Shown: positions 1-9,102, counted from the first letter of the stretch. The stretch is DNA of 64,000 nt from Ancylomarina sp. DW003 (GCF_029029505.1 NZ_JAKJSD010000001.1:372001-436000), one strand, 5' to 3'. Translations and numbers: made by a program. The notes: a model not told the origin generated them from the letters alone.

Positions 1-351
1 TCTTTGCATGGCAAACTAATCGTATTAAGCTTTTGGGCTTCGCAAGATGCTAATTCAAGAAAACAAAACAGCACACTGAGCAAGATCTACAAAAAATACA
101 AAAATAAAGGTTTAGAGATTTATCAGGTTTCTGTGGATCAGAATGAAGACCAGTGGAAAGAAGCAATTAAAAAAGATGGTTTGAAATGGACAAATGTTTG
201 TGAGTTGGAAAATGGTAGCGCCATGGCAGTTCGTAACTTTAATGTTCAGCAAATCCCTGCCAATTACCTTATTAGCAGACAAGGTGAAATTGTTGGTAAA
301 AACCTTTACGGATTGGCTTTAGAAGAAAAAGTAGCTGATTACATCAAATAA
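1..351 (+). CDS. Thioredoxin-fold (TlpA/ResA-like) protein, 5'-truncated by the window edge
   Basis: The frame is open to the first base of the window, so this is the C-terminal part (about 116 residues) of a longer gene. The TlpA-like fold is recognisable from LIVLSFWAS, a central beta-alpha unit (IYQVSVDQNEDQWK) and the cis-proline loop QQIPANYLI followed by G-I-V-G-K. In redox-active members FWAS is followed by a W-C-x-x-C site. Here the stretch reads FWASQDANSR with no cysteine, and the only Cys (TNVCELE) is elsewhere. A normal disulfide oxidoreductase activity is therefore unlikely; a binding or structural role is possible. Many Bacteroidota members of the family are exported, but the N-terminus is missing so location cannot be read. 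The fold call is good; the function is open. Confidence 0.75.
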   Translation, partial: SLHGKLIVLSFWASQDANSRKQNSTLSKIYKKYKNKGLEIYQVSVDQNEDQWKEAIKKDGLKWTNVCELENGSAMAVRNFNVQQIPANYLISRQGEIVGKNLYGLALEEKVADYIK

Positions 352-369
352 AAATTAAAGACGATTAAG

Positions 370-402
370 GAGTTCGTTTCGAAAATCCCTCCAAACGAAC
401 TC
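370..402 (+). terminator. Intrinsic terminator after the thioredoxin-fold gene
   Basis: A 10-bp perfect stem (GAGTTCGTTT with AAACGAACTC), a 13-nt loop and then TGTTTTAAT. It lies 19 nt after the stop codon and before lpxH. Confidence 0.7.
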
Positions 403-429
403 TGTTTTAATGCTTAACTAAGCACATAT

Positions 430-1194
430 ATGACAACTGGAAAAAAAATCTATTTTGCTTCTGATATTCACTTGGGTGCACCAGCTTTAAACAACAATCT
501 TCAACGCGAAAAGTTGTTTGTAAAATGGCTAAACCAAGTGAAAGAAGATGCCAAGGCCATTTATTTAATGGGTGATATTTTCGATTTCTGGTTCGAATAC
601 AAGCGAGTTGCGCCTCGGGGATTTACGCGAGTTCTTGGTAAACTTGCTGAAATTTGCGATTCCGGCATTGAAGTTCATTTCTTCACCGGGAATCACGATA
701 TCTGGGTTTTCGATTATTTGCCACAAGAGTTAGGCATAATTGTTCACCGAAACGAAGTCAAAACAGAAATAGAAGGCAAAAAATTCTTCCTTGCTCATGG
801 CGATGGACTTGGCCCGTATGACAAAGGGTATAAAATGCTGAAGAAAATTTTCACCAGCAAATTTTTACAATGGTGCTTTGCCCGTCTACATCCGAATTTT
901 GCAATTGGTATAGCTCACAAATGGTCGTCGCACAGCAGATTGAGCGACGGCAAAGTTGAAGCTGATCAGTTTAGAGGCACCGACAAAGAATGGCTGGTTC
1001 TATTTGCCAACGATGTACTTAAAAATGAAGATTTCGATTATTTTGTTTTTGGGCATCGTCATTGGCCTTGTAATATTGAGCTCGACAAAGGGGCTCGCTA
1101 TATCAACACCGGCGACTGGATTTCTCACTTTACCTATGCTGTATTTGATGGTGAAACGATGGAACTGATGAATTTTGAAAAACCTGAAGCCTAG
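430..1194 (+). CDS. lpxH: UDP-2,3-diacylglucosamine diphosphatase (LpxH)
   Basis: Lipid A biosynthesis: hydrolyses UDP-2,3-diacylglucosamine to lipid X and UMP at the inner face of the cytoplasmic membrane. The 254-residue protein has the full calcineurin-like metallophosphoesterase set: SDIHLG (residues 11-16), GDIFDFW (48-54), GNHD (87-90), AHGDG (about 121-125) and GHRHWP (208-213). Together these supply the two-metal site. Length matches the family. The ATG at 430 follows the upstream terminator by 27 nt, so the gene probably has its own promoter. rmuC follows 37 nt downstream on the same strand. Some Bacteroidota paralogues of this family are annotated only as metallophosphoesterases, but the motif spacing fits LpxH well. 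Confidence 0.88.
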   Translation: MTTGKKIYFASDIHLGAPALNNNLQREKLFVKWLNQVKEDAKAIYLMGDIFDFWFEYKRVAPRGFTRVLGKLAEICDSGIEVHFFTGNHDIWVFDYLPQELGIIVHRNEVKTEIEGKKFFLAHGDGLGPYDKGYKMLKKIFTSKFLQWCFARLHPNFAIGIAHKWSSHSRLSDGKVEADQFRGTDKEWLVLFANDVLKNEDFDYFVFGHRHWPCNIELDKGARYINTGDWISHFTYAVFDGETMELMNFEKPEA

Positions 1195-1231
1195 CTTCTA
1201 TCTCAACACTAAAACTTACTAAATTCTCATT

Positions 1232-2602
1232 ATGGAATTTTTATATATCGCAATCGGAATTTTAAAAGGGATGATTATTGCCTGGCTAATTTTAAGGAAA
1301 AAATTAGGTACTGCCGCTGCCGATCATCGTGAAGCACTTTTGAAAAAAGAAAATGCTTTTATTCTTGAAAAAGCTGAACTTGAACAATCAAAATTGAGAT
1401 TTGAAGAGAGAGCAAACAATCTTTTAAGTGAAAAGCAGGAATTCCAAAAAGAGCTTACTGAAGAGAGAGAGAAGAATGAAAAACTGACTCGCTCCGTTTC
1501 TATTTCTGCAACCGAGCGTAAGAATTTAGAAGAAAAGCTAGAATCTCAGAAAAAAGAACTTGAAGAACTTCAAAAACGTTTCACTACTGAGTTTGAGAAT
1601 ATCGCAAACAAAATTCTAAAAGAGAACTCAAAGGAATTTAGCTCTTCGAACCAGAAGAATATGAATGAGATTTTAAGTCCCATAAAGGAGAAATTAATTT
1701 CATTTGAAAAGAAGGTTGAAGAGACCTACGATAAGGAATTACGCGATAAAATCAGCTTGCGCGAAGAGGTAAAAAAGCTTTACGATTTAAACACGAAGAT
1801 CTCTGATGAAGCCAATAATCTAACCAAAGCCCTTAAGGGTGATGTCAAAAAACAAGGAAACTGGGGCGAAGTTGTTCTTGAAAGAATTCTTGAAAGGTCG
1901 GGCTTGACCAAAGGTCAGGAATACGACAGAGAGGTTGCCATGAAGAATGACGACGGACAATCAATTCGTCCTGATGTGATTATTCGCCTACCAGAAGAGA
2001 AGCACATTATTGTGGATTCTAAGGTATCTTTGGTTGCCTACGAAAGATTTGTAAATGCAAGTAATGATACAGAAAGAGAAGCTTTTCAGAAGGAGCACAT
2101 CACTTCTTTCAAAGCCCACATAAAAGGCTTGGCCGAAAAGCATTATCAAAGTTCTGATGCATTAAACACGCCTGACTTTGTATTGATGTTCGTACCTATT
2201 GAATCCTCATTCTCGGTTGCCGTTCAGGCCGATCAGGAACTATTTGGATACGCTTGGGACAATAAGGTTGTTGTGGTGAGTCCTTCTACCCTATTGGCTA
2301 CGCTTCGCACCATATCATCAATTTGGAAGCAAGAAAACCAAAATAAGAATGTGATGGAAATTGCCCGTCAAGGTGGAGCACTTTACGACAAATTTGTTGG
2401 CTTTGTTGAAGATTTAATCAAGCTTGGAAAACAAATGGATGGTTCTCAGAAATTGTATCAGGAGTCAATGAAAAAGCTTTACGATGGAACAGGAAACCTT
2501 GTTGGTCGTGCTGAGAAAATACGTGCACTAGGTGCCAAGGTTAAGAAGAAATTACCGCAAGCTCTTCTCGATAGAATTGATGAAACAAAGGCTGTGGAAT
2601 AA
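1232..2602 (+). CDS. rmuC: DNA recombination protein RmuC
   Basis: RmuC proteins limit inversion at short inverted repeats and carry a predicted PD-(D/E)XK-type nuclease-like domain. This 456-residue protein has the family layout: an N-terminal membrane segment (about residues 3-21), a long charged coiled coil (about 35-200), then the conserved core with KGDVKKQGNWGEVVLERIL, RPDVIIRLPEEKHIIVDSKVSL, VLMFVPIESSF and VVVVSPSTLLATLRTI. Those motifs are diagnostic. It follows lpxH on the same strand. No terminator is evident directly after the stop; the nearest strong hairpin on this strand is at 2949-2976. The family call is secure, while the cellular role is known only in outline. Confidence 0.92.
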   Translation: MEFLYIAIGILKGMIIAWLILRKKLGTAAADHREALLKKENAFILEKAELEQSKLRFEERANNLLSEKQEFQKELTEEREKNEKLTRSVSISATERKNLEEKLESQKKELEELQKRFTTEFENIANKILKENSKEFSSSNQKNMNEILSPIKEKLISFEKKVEETYDKELRDKISLREEVKKLYDLNTKISDEANNLTKALKGDVKKQGNWGEVVLERILERSGLTKGQEYDREVAMKNDDGQSIRPDVIIRLPEEKHIIVDSKVSLVAYERFVNASNDTEREAFQKEHITSFKAHIKGLAEKHYQSSDALNTPDFVLMFVPIESSFSVAVQADQELFGYAWDNKVVVVSPSTLLATLRTISSIWKQENQNKNVMEIARQGGALYDKFVGFVEDLIKLGKQMDGSQKLYQESMKKLYDGTGNLVGRAEKIRALGAKVKKKLPQALLDRIDETKAVE

Positions 2603-2720
2603 TCTTATTCTGCACATTGTAGAACAAGGCCAATAAGTCAAAAACAAGATTTATTGGCTTTTTCAATATCCTCAATCATCCAGCAAAGTGCCATTAGCCC
2701 CTTTCGAAGTACTTCTAATA

Positions 2721-2909
2721 GGTTCAGAACTCCTTTTATCCACATCAGCTAGTCCTTTTAGGGAGTAAAGAAGTGGCTTCAACCACTTCGAGACTGGGTA
2801 AAACCACTTACACAAGCCCTTCGAAGGGGTCTTAAACCCCATTCAACCACTTTAAGACCGCTTTCATCCACTTTACTAAGGGGATAAAAGGGGTTCAGGA
2901 CCGGATCAA
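2721..2909. repeat. Degenerate 21-bp-phased repeat block A (about 9 units), ends mutually inverted
   Basis: Cutting the sequence every 21 nt from 2721 aligns nine rows. Rows beginning at 2784, 2805, 2847 and 2868 all start with (C)CACTT, and most rows carry a C/G-rich core (CCTTTT, CCCTTC, CCGCTT or GGGGAT) around columns 11-18. The first row (2721-2741) is an imperfect inverted copy of 2881-2902, with about 17 of 21 positions matching, so the block could fold back on itself. There is no open frame and there are no conserved spacers. Function unknown. Confidence 0.55.
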
Positions 2910-2948
2910 ATTAGGTTAAGTAAAACTCCATTATTTCAGCAAAATACT

Positions 2949-2976
2949 AAAGGCTATTTCGAGGGAAATAGCCTTT
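2949..2976 (+). terminator. Strong hairpin, possible rmuC-transcript terminator
   Basis: An 11-bp perfect stem (AAAGGCTATTT with AAATAGCCTTT), loop CGAGGG, followed by ATTTAT. It is 350 nt after rmuC, so it terminates rmuC only if the 3' UTR is long. A mutated copy lies at 3330-3355. Confidence 0.5.
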
Positions 2977-3026
2977 ATTTATGCCTTTCATTCTGAAATA
3001 AGTTGACAGACAAACGACTTATTTAT

Positions 3027-3236
3027 GGAAGTCATTAACAAATATGAATTACCTTCTTTTCATTGAGGGAAGCCGTTAACAAATATTTTAAGCTTGCCAA
3101 AACCATTGGTGGAATCATTAACAAACATTAATTGCCATCTTTTCTCTTAGTGAAGCCATTAATAAGTATTTAAAGCTCACCTAAGCACTTGGTGGAGGCA
3201 TTAACAAATATTAATAACCATCCTTATTTTTGGTTT
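3027..3236. repeat. Degenerate 21/42-bp-phased repeat block B (about 10 half-units)
   Basis: The motif GGAAGnCATTAACAAATATT recurs at about 3027, 3068, 3111, 3152 and 3194, a 41-43 bp period. Between these copies a second half-unit (ATTnCCATCTTTT or AAGCTnnCC...CACTTGGT) alternates, so boundaries fall about every 21 bp. Each 84-bp double unit is more alike than single units. The block is non-coding on both strands. Confidence 0.65.
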
Positions 3237-3281
3237 TTTCACACAGAACACCTGTTAATTTTGGATTACAGATGTTTTACC

Positions 3282-3308
3282 GGGGAATTATTGTTAACAA
3301 TATTTCCC
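3282..3308. other. Near-perfect palindrome centred on GTTAAC
   Basis: A 24-27 bp palindrome with a perfect 12-bp core ATTGTTAACAAT and GGGGAA/TTTCCC outer arms. It lies about 65 bp beyond the stop of the minus-strand gene at 3372. It could be a protein-binding site or a cruciform-forming sequence; nothing identifies a protein. Confidence 0.4.
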
Positions 3309-3322
3309 GAGTGAAATAATAT

Positions 3323-3355
3323 GAAAAAAAGACTATTTCGAGGGAAACAGCCTTT
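3323..3355 (-). terminator. Probable terminator of the unknown gene at 3372-3989
   Basis: On the minus strand an imperfect hairpin (GGCTGTTT, CCCTCG, AAATAGTC) is followed by seven T. It is a diverged copy of the hairpin at 2949-2976, with two stem mismatches. Confidence 0.45.
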
Positions 3356-3371
3356 GTTTTGTATTCTACCC

Positions 3372-3989
3372 TTATTTTCCTCCATTCCTGACAAAACCAA
3401 GTTCTATGAATCTATCTATCAGCATGAATTGAAGCTGCACCAATTCAATCAAAGTATTTATGTCTTTTGTATTACGATCTTTAACAGTCAAAAGGTTTGA
3501 AATTCCTTTATTTTTAAGAAGTTCAAAACTTACGATATAAATATTGTTTTTCAATATTGATTCTTTAAGTTTTCTACCCTTAAAGAATCTTTTAAGCAAT
3601 TCAGTCTCGTTTGATTGTATTAAATATTTTTCATCAAATCTCTCATCACCAACATCAATATCTTGCTTACCAAAAATTTTCATAACCTTCTCTGTATAAT
3701 CCTCCCAACTAAGATTGAACTCAAAACTTCTATTCAAATCAAGTTCTACATTAAATTTTAAAGGCTTAGTATCAGTTTCGATCAATACCACATTGTGATT
3801 CTTGTATGGAATTTCAAGATTTAGAGTATAAAGCACTTTGCTTACAGTGTACTTAATTTTTAGTTCACCATTAAATATGTGTGCAAGTTCCTCCCAAACA
3901 TGTTTCTTACTCCTAACATCTTTATAATCCTGACCTTTAATAAAAATCTCATTAAAAACATCAAGTTCATTATTTAACTTCTTTTTCAT
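3372..3989 (-). CDS. Protein of unknown function (205 aa)
   Basis: I do not recognise a family. The protein starts with a Lys-rich stretch (MKKKLNNELDVFNEIF). Alternating beta strands follow (ELKIKYTVSKVLYTLNLEIPY, VVLIETDTKPLKFNVEL, FEFNLSW). Then comes a segment FGKQDIDVGDERFDEKYLIQSN of a type found in several unrelated proteins that take up a small alpha/beta domain. The C-terminus is helical. There is no signal peptide or membrane segment, so it is probably cytoplasmic. It lies 22 bp downstream of the AI-2E-type permease gene on the same strand and may be co-transcribed. Its low GC, its Asn/Lys/Ile richness and the repeat-rich DNA after it suggest an accessory gene. Confidence 0.6.
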   Translation of the reverse strand: MKKKLNNELDVFNEIFIKGQDYKDVRSKKHVWEELAHIFNGELKIKYTVSKVLYTLNLEIPYKNHNVVLIETDTKPLKFNVELDLNRSFEFNLSWEDYTEKVMKIFGKQDIDVGDERFDEKYLIQSNETELLKRFFKGRKLKESILKNNIYIVSFELLKNKGISNLLTVKDRNTKDINTLIELVQLQFMLIDRFIELGFVRNGGK

Positions 3990-4011
3990 TGTTTGATCCT
4001 TTCTTAATACC

Positions 4012-5112
4012 CTATATCTTCTCCGTCAACTTCCTGACGAAGCGATATTTGTTGAAAAACTCTTTTGCGATCACACGGAATATGGTGTAGGCTGGTATGG
4101 CTAACATCATACCTAAAATACCCGACATAGAACCTGCGAATAGGATAACTAAGAAAATTTCAAGTGGGTGCGCATTAACGCTATTCGAATAAATAAGAGG
4201 TTGAAAAAGGATATTATCAATCAGCTGAACAATTAGGAAAACAAGAGCAGTATAGCCTAATAATGGGACAACTTCTACATAAAAATCAGCACCTAAATTC
4301 GTTGCAATACCAATAATTAAACCAAAGAGCGTTCCGATGATTGGACCGATATAAGGGATCACATTTATTAGGCCTGCGAATAGACCAATTACAACCGCAT
4401 GGCTGAAGCCCATACCCACAATCGTTAAGCCAAGAGTCACCATCGTACCTACGAGTATCACTTCGAAAAAGAGACCGACAAAGTAGCGCATCAATAGATT
4501 CTTAATTGAATCCAACACATGACGAACACCTTCTTCGCTCTTTTCCGGAACAAACAGAACCAATGAGTCAATAAACAAACTGCTGTCTTTTAGAAAGAAG
4601 AATGTAATAAACGAGATGGAAAATAGGGCAATAAACAAGCCACCAACAGTACCTGCCAACGAACCGAAAATCGAAGAAATATCTGAGAACTGAAGCACCG
4701 AGGATAAGTTCTCTGTGATTAAAGCCTGAACTTTAAAATCGCTGCCATCTGTCGAATATTTAGACACGAAAGCTTCTAAGTTCTTAATGGGTTCATCCAG
4801 ACTATGAACAGCCGATTGCACATCGATATTTGATAGCTGCTTAGCCTCTTCGACCACCATAGGTATAAACGTTCTGAAAAAAACCACCATGATTAACCAA
4901 AGTAAAGCCAAAGTTAAACCTGCAGAAAGACTGGTAGGGATCTTACGTTTTTTAATTTCCACTCTATTAAGGAAATCTACCACAGGTCTTCCAATAAAAG
5001 ACAAAACAACTGCTATTCCAATGTAAGCAAGTATGGCAGAGAAATACCAAAAAATTAAACCTAAAAAAAGCAAGCCGGCAGCCGCCAAAAGATATTTTCC
5101 TTTTCCGTTCAT
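4012..5112 (-). CDS. AI-2E family (TqsA/PerM-type) membrane transporter
   Basis: A 366-residue inner-membrane protein of the AI-2 exporter/PerM superfamily. About eight membrane segments are visible: two at the N-terminus (residues 7-37), one near 62-82, then a soluble periplasmic-type segment (about 90-150), and the C-terminal cluster. Family signatures include FISFITFFFLKDSS, the G-rich INVIPYIGPIIGTLFGLIIG and the C-terminal NSVNAHPLEIFLVILFAGSMSGILGMMLAIP. Substrates vary in this family (signals, sodium/proton antiport), so no substrate is assigned. It stands between lon and the unknown gene at 3372, all on the minus strand, with the lon terminator at 5231-5257 separating it from lon. Confidence 0.85.
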   Translation of the reverse strand: MNGKGKYLLAAAGLLFLGLIFWYFSAILAYIGIAVVLSFIGRPVVDFLNRVEIKKRKIPTSLSAGLTLALLWLIMVVFFRTFIPMVVEEAKQLSNIDVQSAVHSLDEPIKNLEAFVSKYSTDGSDFKVQALITENLSSVLQFSDISSIFGSLAGTVGGLFIALFSISFITFFFLKDSSLFIDSLVLFVPEKSEEGVRHVLDSIKNLLMRYFVGLFFEVILVGTMVTLGLTIVGMGFSHAVVIGLFAGLINVIPYIGPIIGTLFGLIIGIATNLGADFYVEVVPLLGYTALVFLIVQLIDNILFQPLIYSNSVNAHPLEIFLVILFAGSMSGILGMMLAIPAYTIFRVIAKEFFNKYRFVRKLTEKI

Positions 5113-5230
5113 AATAGGAAATTTGTTTTACAGTAAAGAATTCGTGTAATATGAATGCTGATTATATAGCATCATTTGAATGACTAAATTTAATAAAAAT
5201 ATTGAGCATTCGAATGTAGCACAAAAAATA

Positions 5231-5257
5231 GGGGCTGTCGTAAATATCGACAGCCCC
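5231..5257 (-). terminator. Intrinsic terminator of lon
   Basis: Perfect 10-bp stem (GGGGCTGTCG with CGACAGCCCC) and a 7-nt loop. On the minus strand it is followed by TATTTTTTG. It lies 31 nt after the lon stop codon. Confidence 0.85.
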
Positions 5258-5287
5258 TGAGCTTGTATTATTCAAGCAAAAGGTCAA

Positions 5288-7741
5288 TTAGATTTTAATC
5301 GAATCTTTCACTTTCTGTTTCATCAAAGCAATATCAAGAACTTCCATCACATCTTCAACAAAATGGAATTTAAGTCCTTTCAGATATATGGGTTTAATTT
5401 CATCAATATCTCTTTGGTTTTCGTGACAAAGAATAATCTCTTTGATTCCAGCACGCTTAGCTGCCAGAATTTTCTCACGAATTCCACCAACTGGCAACAC
5501 TTTACCTCGTAAAGTAATCTCACCTGTCATAGCCAGATTTTTCTTCACCTTACGCTGAGTAAAAGCAGAAGCGATAGAAGTAATCATAGTTACACCTGCC
5601 GATGGTCCATCCTTTGGAATAGCACCTTGTGGTACGTGAATATGAAGGTTCCAATTATCAAAAGCTTCCTTCTTAATCTCAAGCTGAGAAGCGCGAGCTC
5701 TTAGATATTCCTGAGCTAAAAGAGCTGATTCTTTCATTACATCACCAAGATTACCTGTAAGTGTTAGCTTACCTTTTCCCGGACTCAAGCTAGACTCGAC
5801 ATAAAGAATCTCACCACCTACCGATGTCCAGGCTAAACCTGTTACAACACCTGCAAATTCGTTCCCCTGATATTTATCGCGATCGAAACGCTCTGCACCT
5901 AAATACGATTTAAGCTCATCTGTTTTCAATACAGAATTGTATTTTTCGTCCATAGCTACTTTTTTAGCTATGCCTCGCATTAGTTTTGCAATCTTCTGAT
6001 CTAAACCACGAACTCCAGATTCACGCGTATATTTCTCAATAATTTGAACAATCACCTCATCAGGAACCGATACATGCTCTGCTGTTAAACCATGGTTTTC
6101 CAGTTGCTTTGGAATCAGATGACGCTTAGCAATCTCCGTTTTTTCTTCAGTGATATAGCCACTAACATCGATCATCTCCATACGGTCGCGAAGTGGGCCC
6201 GAAATAGCACCAACATTATTTGCAGTAGCTACAAACATCACCTTAGATAAGTCGTAATCTACATCAAGGAAATTATCGTGAAAAGCACTGTTCTGCTCCG
6301 GATCTAAAACTTCCAATAAAGCTGATGATGGGTCACCTTTATGATCTGAACCAACCTTATCAATCTCATCAAGAATGAAAACCGGATTCGATGATTTTGC
6401 CTTTTTCATTCCCTGAATGATTCGGCCTGGCATCGCACCGATATATGTTTTTCTGTGCCCACGAATTTCTGCCTCATCGTGCAAACCACCCAATGACATT
6501 CTTACGTATTTTCTATCAAGTGCACTTGCAATAGACTTACCCAAAGACGTTTTACCAACACCAGGAGGGCCATACAAACACAGGATTGGCGATTTTAAAT
6601 CACCTTTAAGTTTCAACACTGCCAAGTGCTCGATGATACGATCTTTTACTTTTTCCAAACCAAAATGATCTGAATCCAGCACATTCTGAGCATTCTTTAA
6701 ATCGAAATTATCCTTGGTATATTCATTCCATGGCAAATCAATCATCTCTTGCAAATAGTTCAGTTGAACTGAATATTCAGCAGCTGCAGGATTCAAGCGT
6801 TGCAACTTTTTAAGTTCTTTCTCGAAAACTTCAGCAACTTCGTCGCCCCAAAGTTTTTCAAGAGCTTTCCCCTCAAGTTCCATGACGTCCTCTTCACCCG
6901 GAGTTCCGCCTAATTCATCCTGAATGGTTTTCATTTGCTGATGCAACAAGTATTCACGTTGTTGCTGATCCATATCGGTTTTCACCTTAGATTGAATATC
7001 ATCTTTAAGCTCAAGAATTTGAACTTCTGCTGACAGTAATTCAAGAAGTTTCATTGCACGATCCTGCAAAGAACCAATCTCAAGCAGAGCTTGTTTCTTA
7101 CCCAATTTCACCTCTGAGTTACTAGAAATGAAATTGATTAAGAATGATGATCCCTCTATATTTTTAATGGCAAATGTGGCCTCATTCGGAATCTGAGGAC
7201 TCAACTTAATAACCTTAATGGCAATATCTTTTATCGAACCTACCAAAGCCTTAAACTCATTATCCTCTTTTTCAGGACGAATGTCTTTAAGTGTTGTTAT
7301 TCTGGCAACATGAAATGGGTCATTTGAGATCATCGCTTCAATTTCGAAACGCTTCTTTCCTTGAAGAATAACCGTTGTGGTTCCGTCAGGCATTTCCAAA
7401 ATCTTAATGATTTGAGCCACGGTACCAATTTTATGCATATCCTCAACTTCTGGTTCTTCAACCTCATAGTCGATTTGAGAAACAGCTCCTAAAAGCCCTT
7501 TGTTTGCATAAACCTCACGAACCAGCTTCAGAGATTTTTCTCTGCCAACAGTGATTGGAATGACTACACCCGGGAAAAGTACTGTATTTCGAAGGGGTAG
7601 AATCGGCAAACTATCGGGCACCTCGAATTCATCAATGGCACTTTCATCCTCGTCTGCGATGATTGGAATAAAATCTGAGTCTTCATCCATCAAATTGGTT
7701 AGACCCATACTTCCTATATTGATTTCTATCTTACTACTCAT
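5288..7741 (-). CDS. lon: ATP-dependent endopeptidase La (Lon)
   Basis: Cytosolic ATP-driven quality-control protease. From the chosen ATG at 7741 the protein has 817 residues. It has the LonN substrate-binding domain (about 45-255, starting [22 protein letters not shown]), a coiled-coil linker, an AAA+ module with Walker [10 protein letters not shown] and Walker B VFILDEID, and a C-terminal protease domain. The Ser-Lys dyad is visible: Ser714 in [11 protein letters not shown] and Lys757 in IREKILAAK, 43 residues apart as in other Lon proteins. The frame stays open 22 codons upstream to 7807 but that stretch (MSHFVYCFDTLTLI...) has no Lon likeness, so MSSKIEIN is taken as the start. Monocistronic by its terminator. 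Confidence 0.95.
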   Translation of the reverse strand: MSSKIEINIGSMGLTNLMDEDSDFIPIIADEDESAIDEFEVPDSLPILPLRNTVLFPGVVIPITVGREKSLKLVREVYANKGLLGAVSQIDYEVEEPEVEDMHKIGTVAQIIKILEMPDGTTTVILQGKKRFEIEAMISNDPFHVARITTLKDIRPEKEDNEFKALVGSIKDIAIKVIKLSPQIPNEATFAIKNIEGSSFLINFISSNSEVKLGKKQALLEIGSLQDRAMKLLELLSAEVQILELKDDIQSKVKTDMDQQQREYLLHQQMKTIQDELGGTPGEEDVMELEGKALEKLWGDEVAEVFEKELKKLQRLNPAAAEYSVQLNYLQEMIDLPWNEYTKDNFDLKNAQNVLDSDHFGLEKVKDRIIEHLAVLKLKGDLKSPILCLYGPPGVGKTSLGKSIASALDRKYVRMSLGGLHDEAEIRGHRKTYIGAMPGRIIQGMKKAKSSNPVFILDEIDKVGSDHKGDPSSALLEVLDPEQNSAFHDNFLDVDYDLSKVMFVATANNVGAISGPLRDRMEMIDVSGYITEEKTEIAKRHLIPKQLENHGLTAEHVSVPDEVIVQIIEKYTRESGVRGLDQKIAKLMRGIAKKVAMDEKYNSVLKTDELKSYLGAERFDRDKYQGNEFAGVVTGLAWTSVGGEILYVESSLSPGKGKLTLTGNLGDVMKESALLAQEYLRARASQLEIKKEAFDNWNLHIHVPQGAIPKDGPSAGVTMITSIASAFTQRKVKKNLAMTGEITLRGKVLPVGGIREKILAAKRAGIKEIILCHENQRDIDEIKPIYLKGLKFHFVEDVMEVLDIALMKQKVKDSIKI

Positions 7742-7877
7742 ATCTATCTTAGTCTTTTTTCTGTCAATTAATGTAAGAGTGTCAAAGCAGTACACAAAAT
7801 GTGACATATTGACGTACTCCTACTCTATTTTTTTATTGCTGAGTAAATAGGCAATCCCTATGCCAAGAAATCAAGAT

Positions 7878-9068
7878 CTAGAAAGATTTACGATATTTAG
7901 CTGTTATCTCAAAAACATGATCCATAATCCCTTGCTCCACTTCATCAAACTCTATACCCCGACGCTGCATAACCAATTGAGCAACCTCATGAGCAGCCTT
8001 TAAGCGGTATTCCTGAAAACCATGATTCCCTCCCATTGAAAATGAAGGAATAAAATTACGCGGGAAACCTGCACCATACACATTGGCACTTACACCAATG
8101 ACAGTTCCGGTGTTCAACATGGTATTAATGCCGCATTTAGAATGATCTCCCATGATTGTTCCACAAAACTGCAAGCCCGTTTTATTGAATCGGTTCGATT
8201 TATAATTCCATAGTTTTACCTCAGAGTAGTTGTTCTTTAGGTTAGAGTTATTGGTATCAGCTCCAATATTACACCATTCTCCGATGACTGCATTACCAAG
8301 GAAACCATCGTGAGCTTTATTGGCATAGCCAAAAAAGACAACGTTACTCAACTCTCCTCCCGATTTACAGTAAGGTCCCAGAGTTGTAGCTCCATATACC
8401 TTTGCACCTAATTTTAAAGCAGAGTGTTCGCACATGGCCAATGGTCCACGTACCAATGAGCCTTCCATTATTTCAGCATCCTTTCCAATATAGATTGGGC
8501 CCTCTTTTGCATTCAAGGTCGCAAACTCAACGCTGGCTCCTTCTTCAAGGAATATATTTTCCTCACAAAGTACATTTACCGTTTTACTAATTTCTTGTGA
8601 TTTTCGCCCTGCTGTTAGCAATTCAAAATCATCACGAAGTGCTTTATCATTCAATTGAAATATATCATATGATTTTTCAATCCTCAATAATTCACCTTCA
8701 AAAACAATTTTCTCTGAATGTTCCGGTAATGAAGCATCAAATTTTGCAACATCTTCTTCTTTAACTAAAGCTGCAATTAAAATACCATCGTGAACCAAAA
8801 TCTGACCAGTAGATAATGATTCTATTGCTTCAAGCAATGCTTTATTAGGAAGCACGCATGCATTTATTAAAATGTTCTCACCAACAATCTTTGCAGGATA
8901 TTTGTTAGATAGATAATCTTGTGTCAAAAAACTTATTTCCTGATTTAGGTATTTATTCCACTTTTCAGAAATCTTCAAAATCCCTAATCTAATTTCAGAA
9001 ATAGGACGGGTAAATGTTAATGGCAAGAAGTTTTGCCAGCTTTCATTATCAAAAAGAATATAGTTCAT
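7878..9068 (-). CDS. GlmU family protein (Bacteroidota-type putative sugar-phosphate nucleotidyl/acetyltransferase)
   Basis: A 396-residue protein of the GlmU-like family common in Bacteroidota. It has an N-terminal half that looks like a diverged nucleotidyltransferase (MNYILFDNESWQNFLPLTFTRPISEIRLGILKISEKW). The C-terminal half is a left-handed beta helix of hexapeptide repeats (IYIGKDAEIMEGSLVRGPLAMCEHSALKLGAKVYG, then NAVIGEWCNIGADTNNSNLKNNY). The family is presumed to serve UDP-GlcNAc or a related sugar nucleotide for the envelope, but the N-terminal domain lacks the usual GxGTRMxxxxPK loop. The exact reaction should therefore not be inferred from GlmU. It lies downstream of rpmE on the same strand, separated by a terminator. 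Confidence 0.85.
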   Translation of the reverse strand: MNYILFDNESWQNFLPLTFTRPISEIRLGILKISEKWNKYLNQEISFLTQDYLSNKYPAKIVGENILINACVLPNKALLEAIESLSTGQILVHDGILIAALVKEEDVAKFDASLPEHSEKIVFEGELLRIEKSYDIFQLNDKALRDDFELLTAGRKSQEISKTVNVLCEENIFLEEGASVEFATLNAKEGPIYIGKDAEIMEGSLVRGPLAMCEHSALKLGAKVYGATTLGPYCKSGGELSNVVFFGYANKAHDGFLGNAVIGEWCNIGADTNNSNLKNNYSEVKLWNYKSNRFNKTGLQFCGTIMGDHSKCGINTMLNTGTVIGVSANVYGAGFPRNFIPSFSMGGNHGFQEYRLKAAHEVAQLVMQRRGIEFDEVEQGIMDHVFEITAKYRKSF

Positions 9069-9102
9069 TGTGTGCTTTATTTTTGTTTAGGATTATCAAA
9101 AA

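Larger units (their letters stand above)
2603..3371. other. Gene-free, repeat-rich stretch between rmuC and an unknown gene
   Basis: No credible coding frame was seen in either direction. The region holds two blocks of degenerate repeats with 21-bp spacing (2721-2909 and 3027-3236), a hairpin at 2949-2976 with a decayed copy at 3330-3355, and a near-perfect palindrome at 3282-3308. These parts are listed separately. Confidence 0.6.

Noticed and set aside
7742-7807. N-terminal extension of Lon (22 residues)
   Set aside because: The extra residues bear no likeness to Lon N-termini. The internal ATG at 7741 gives the normal beginning.
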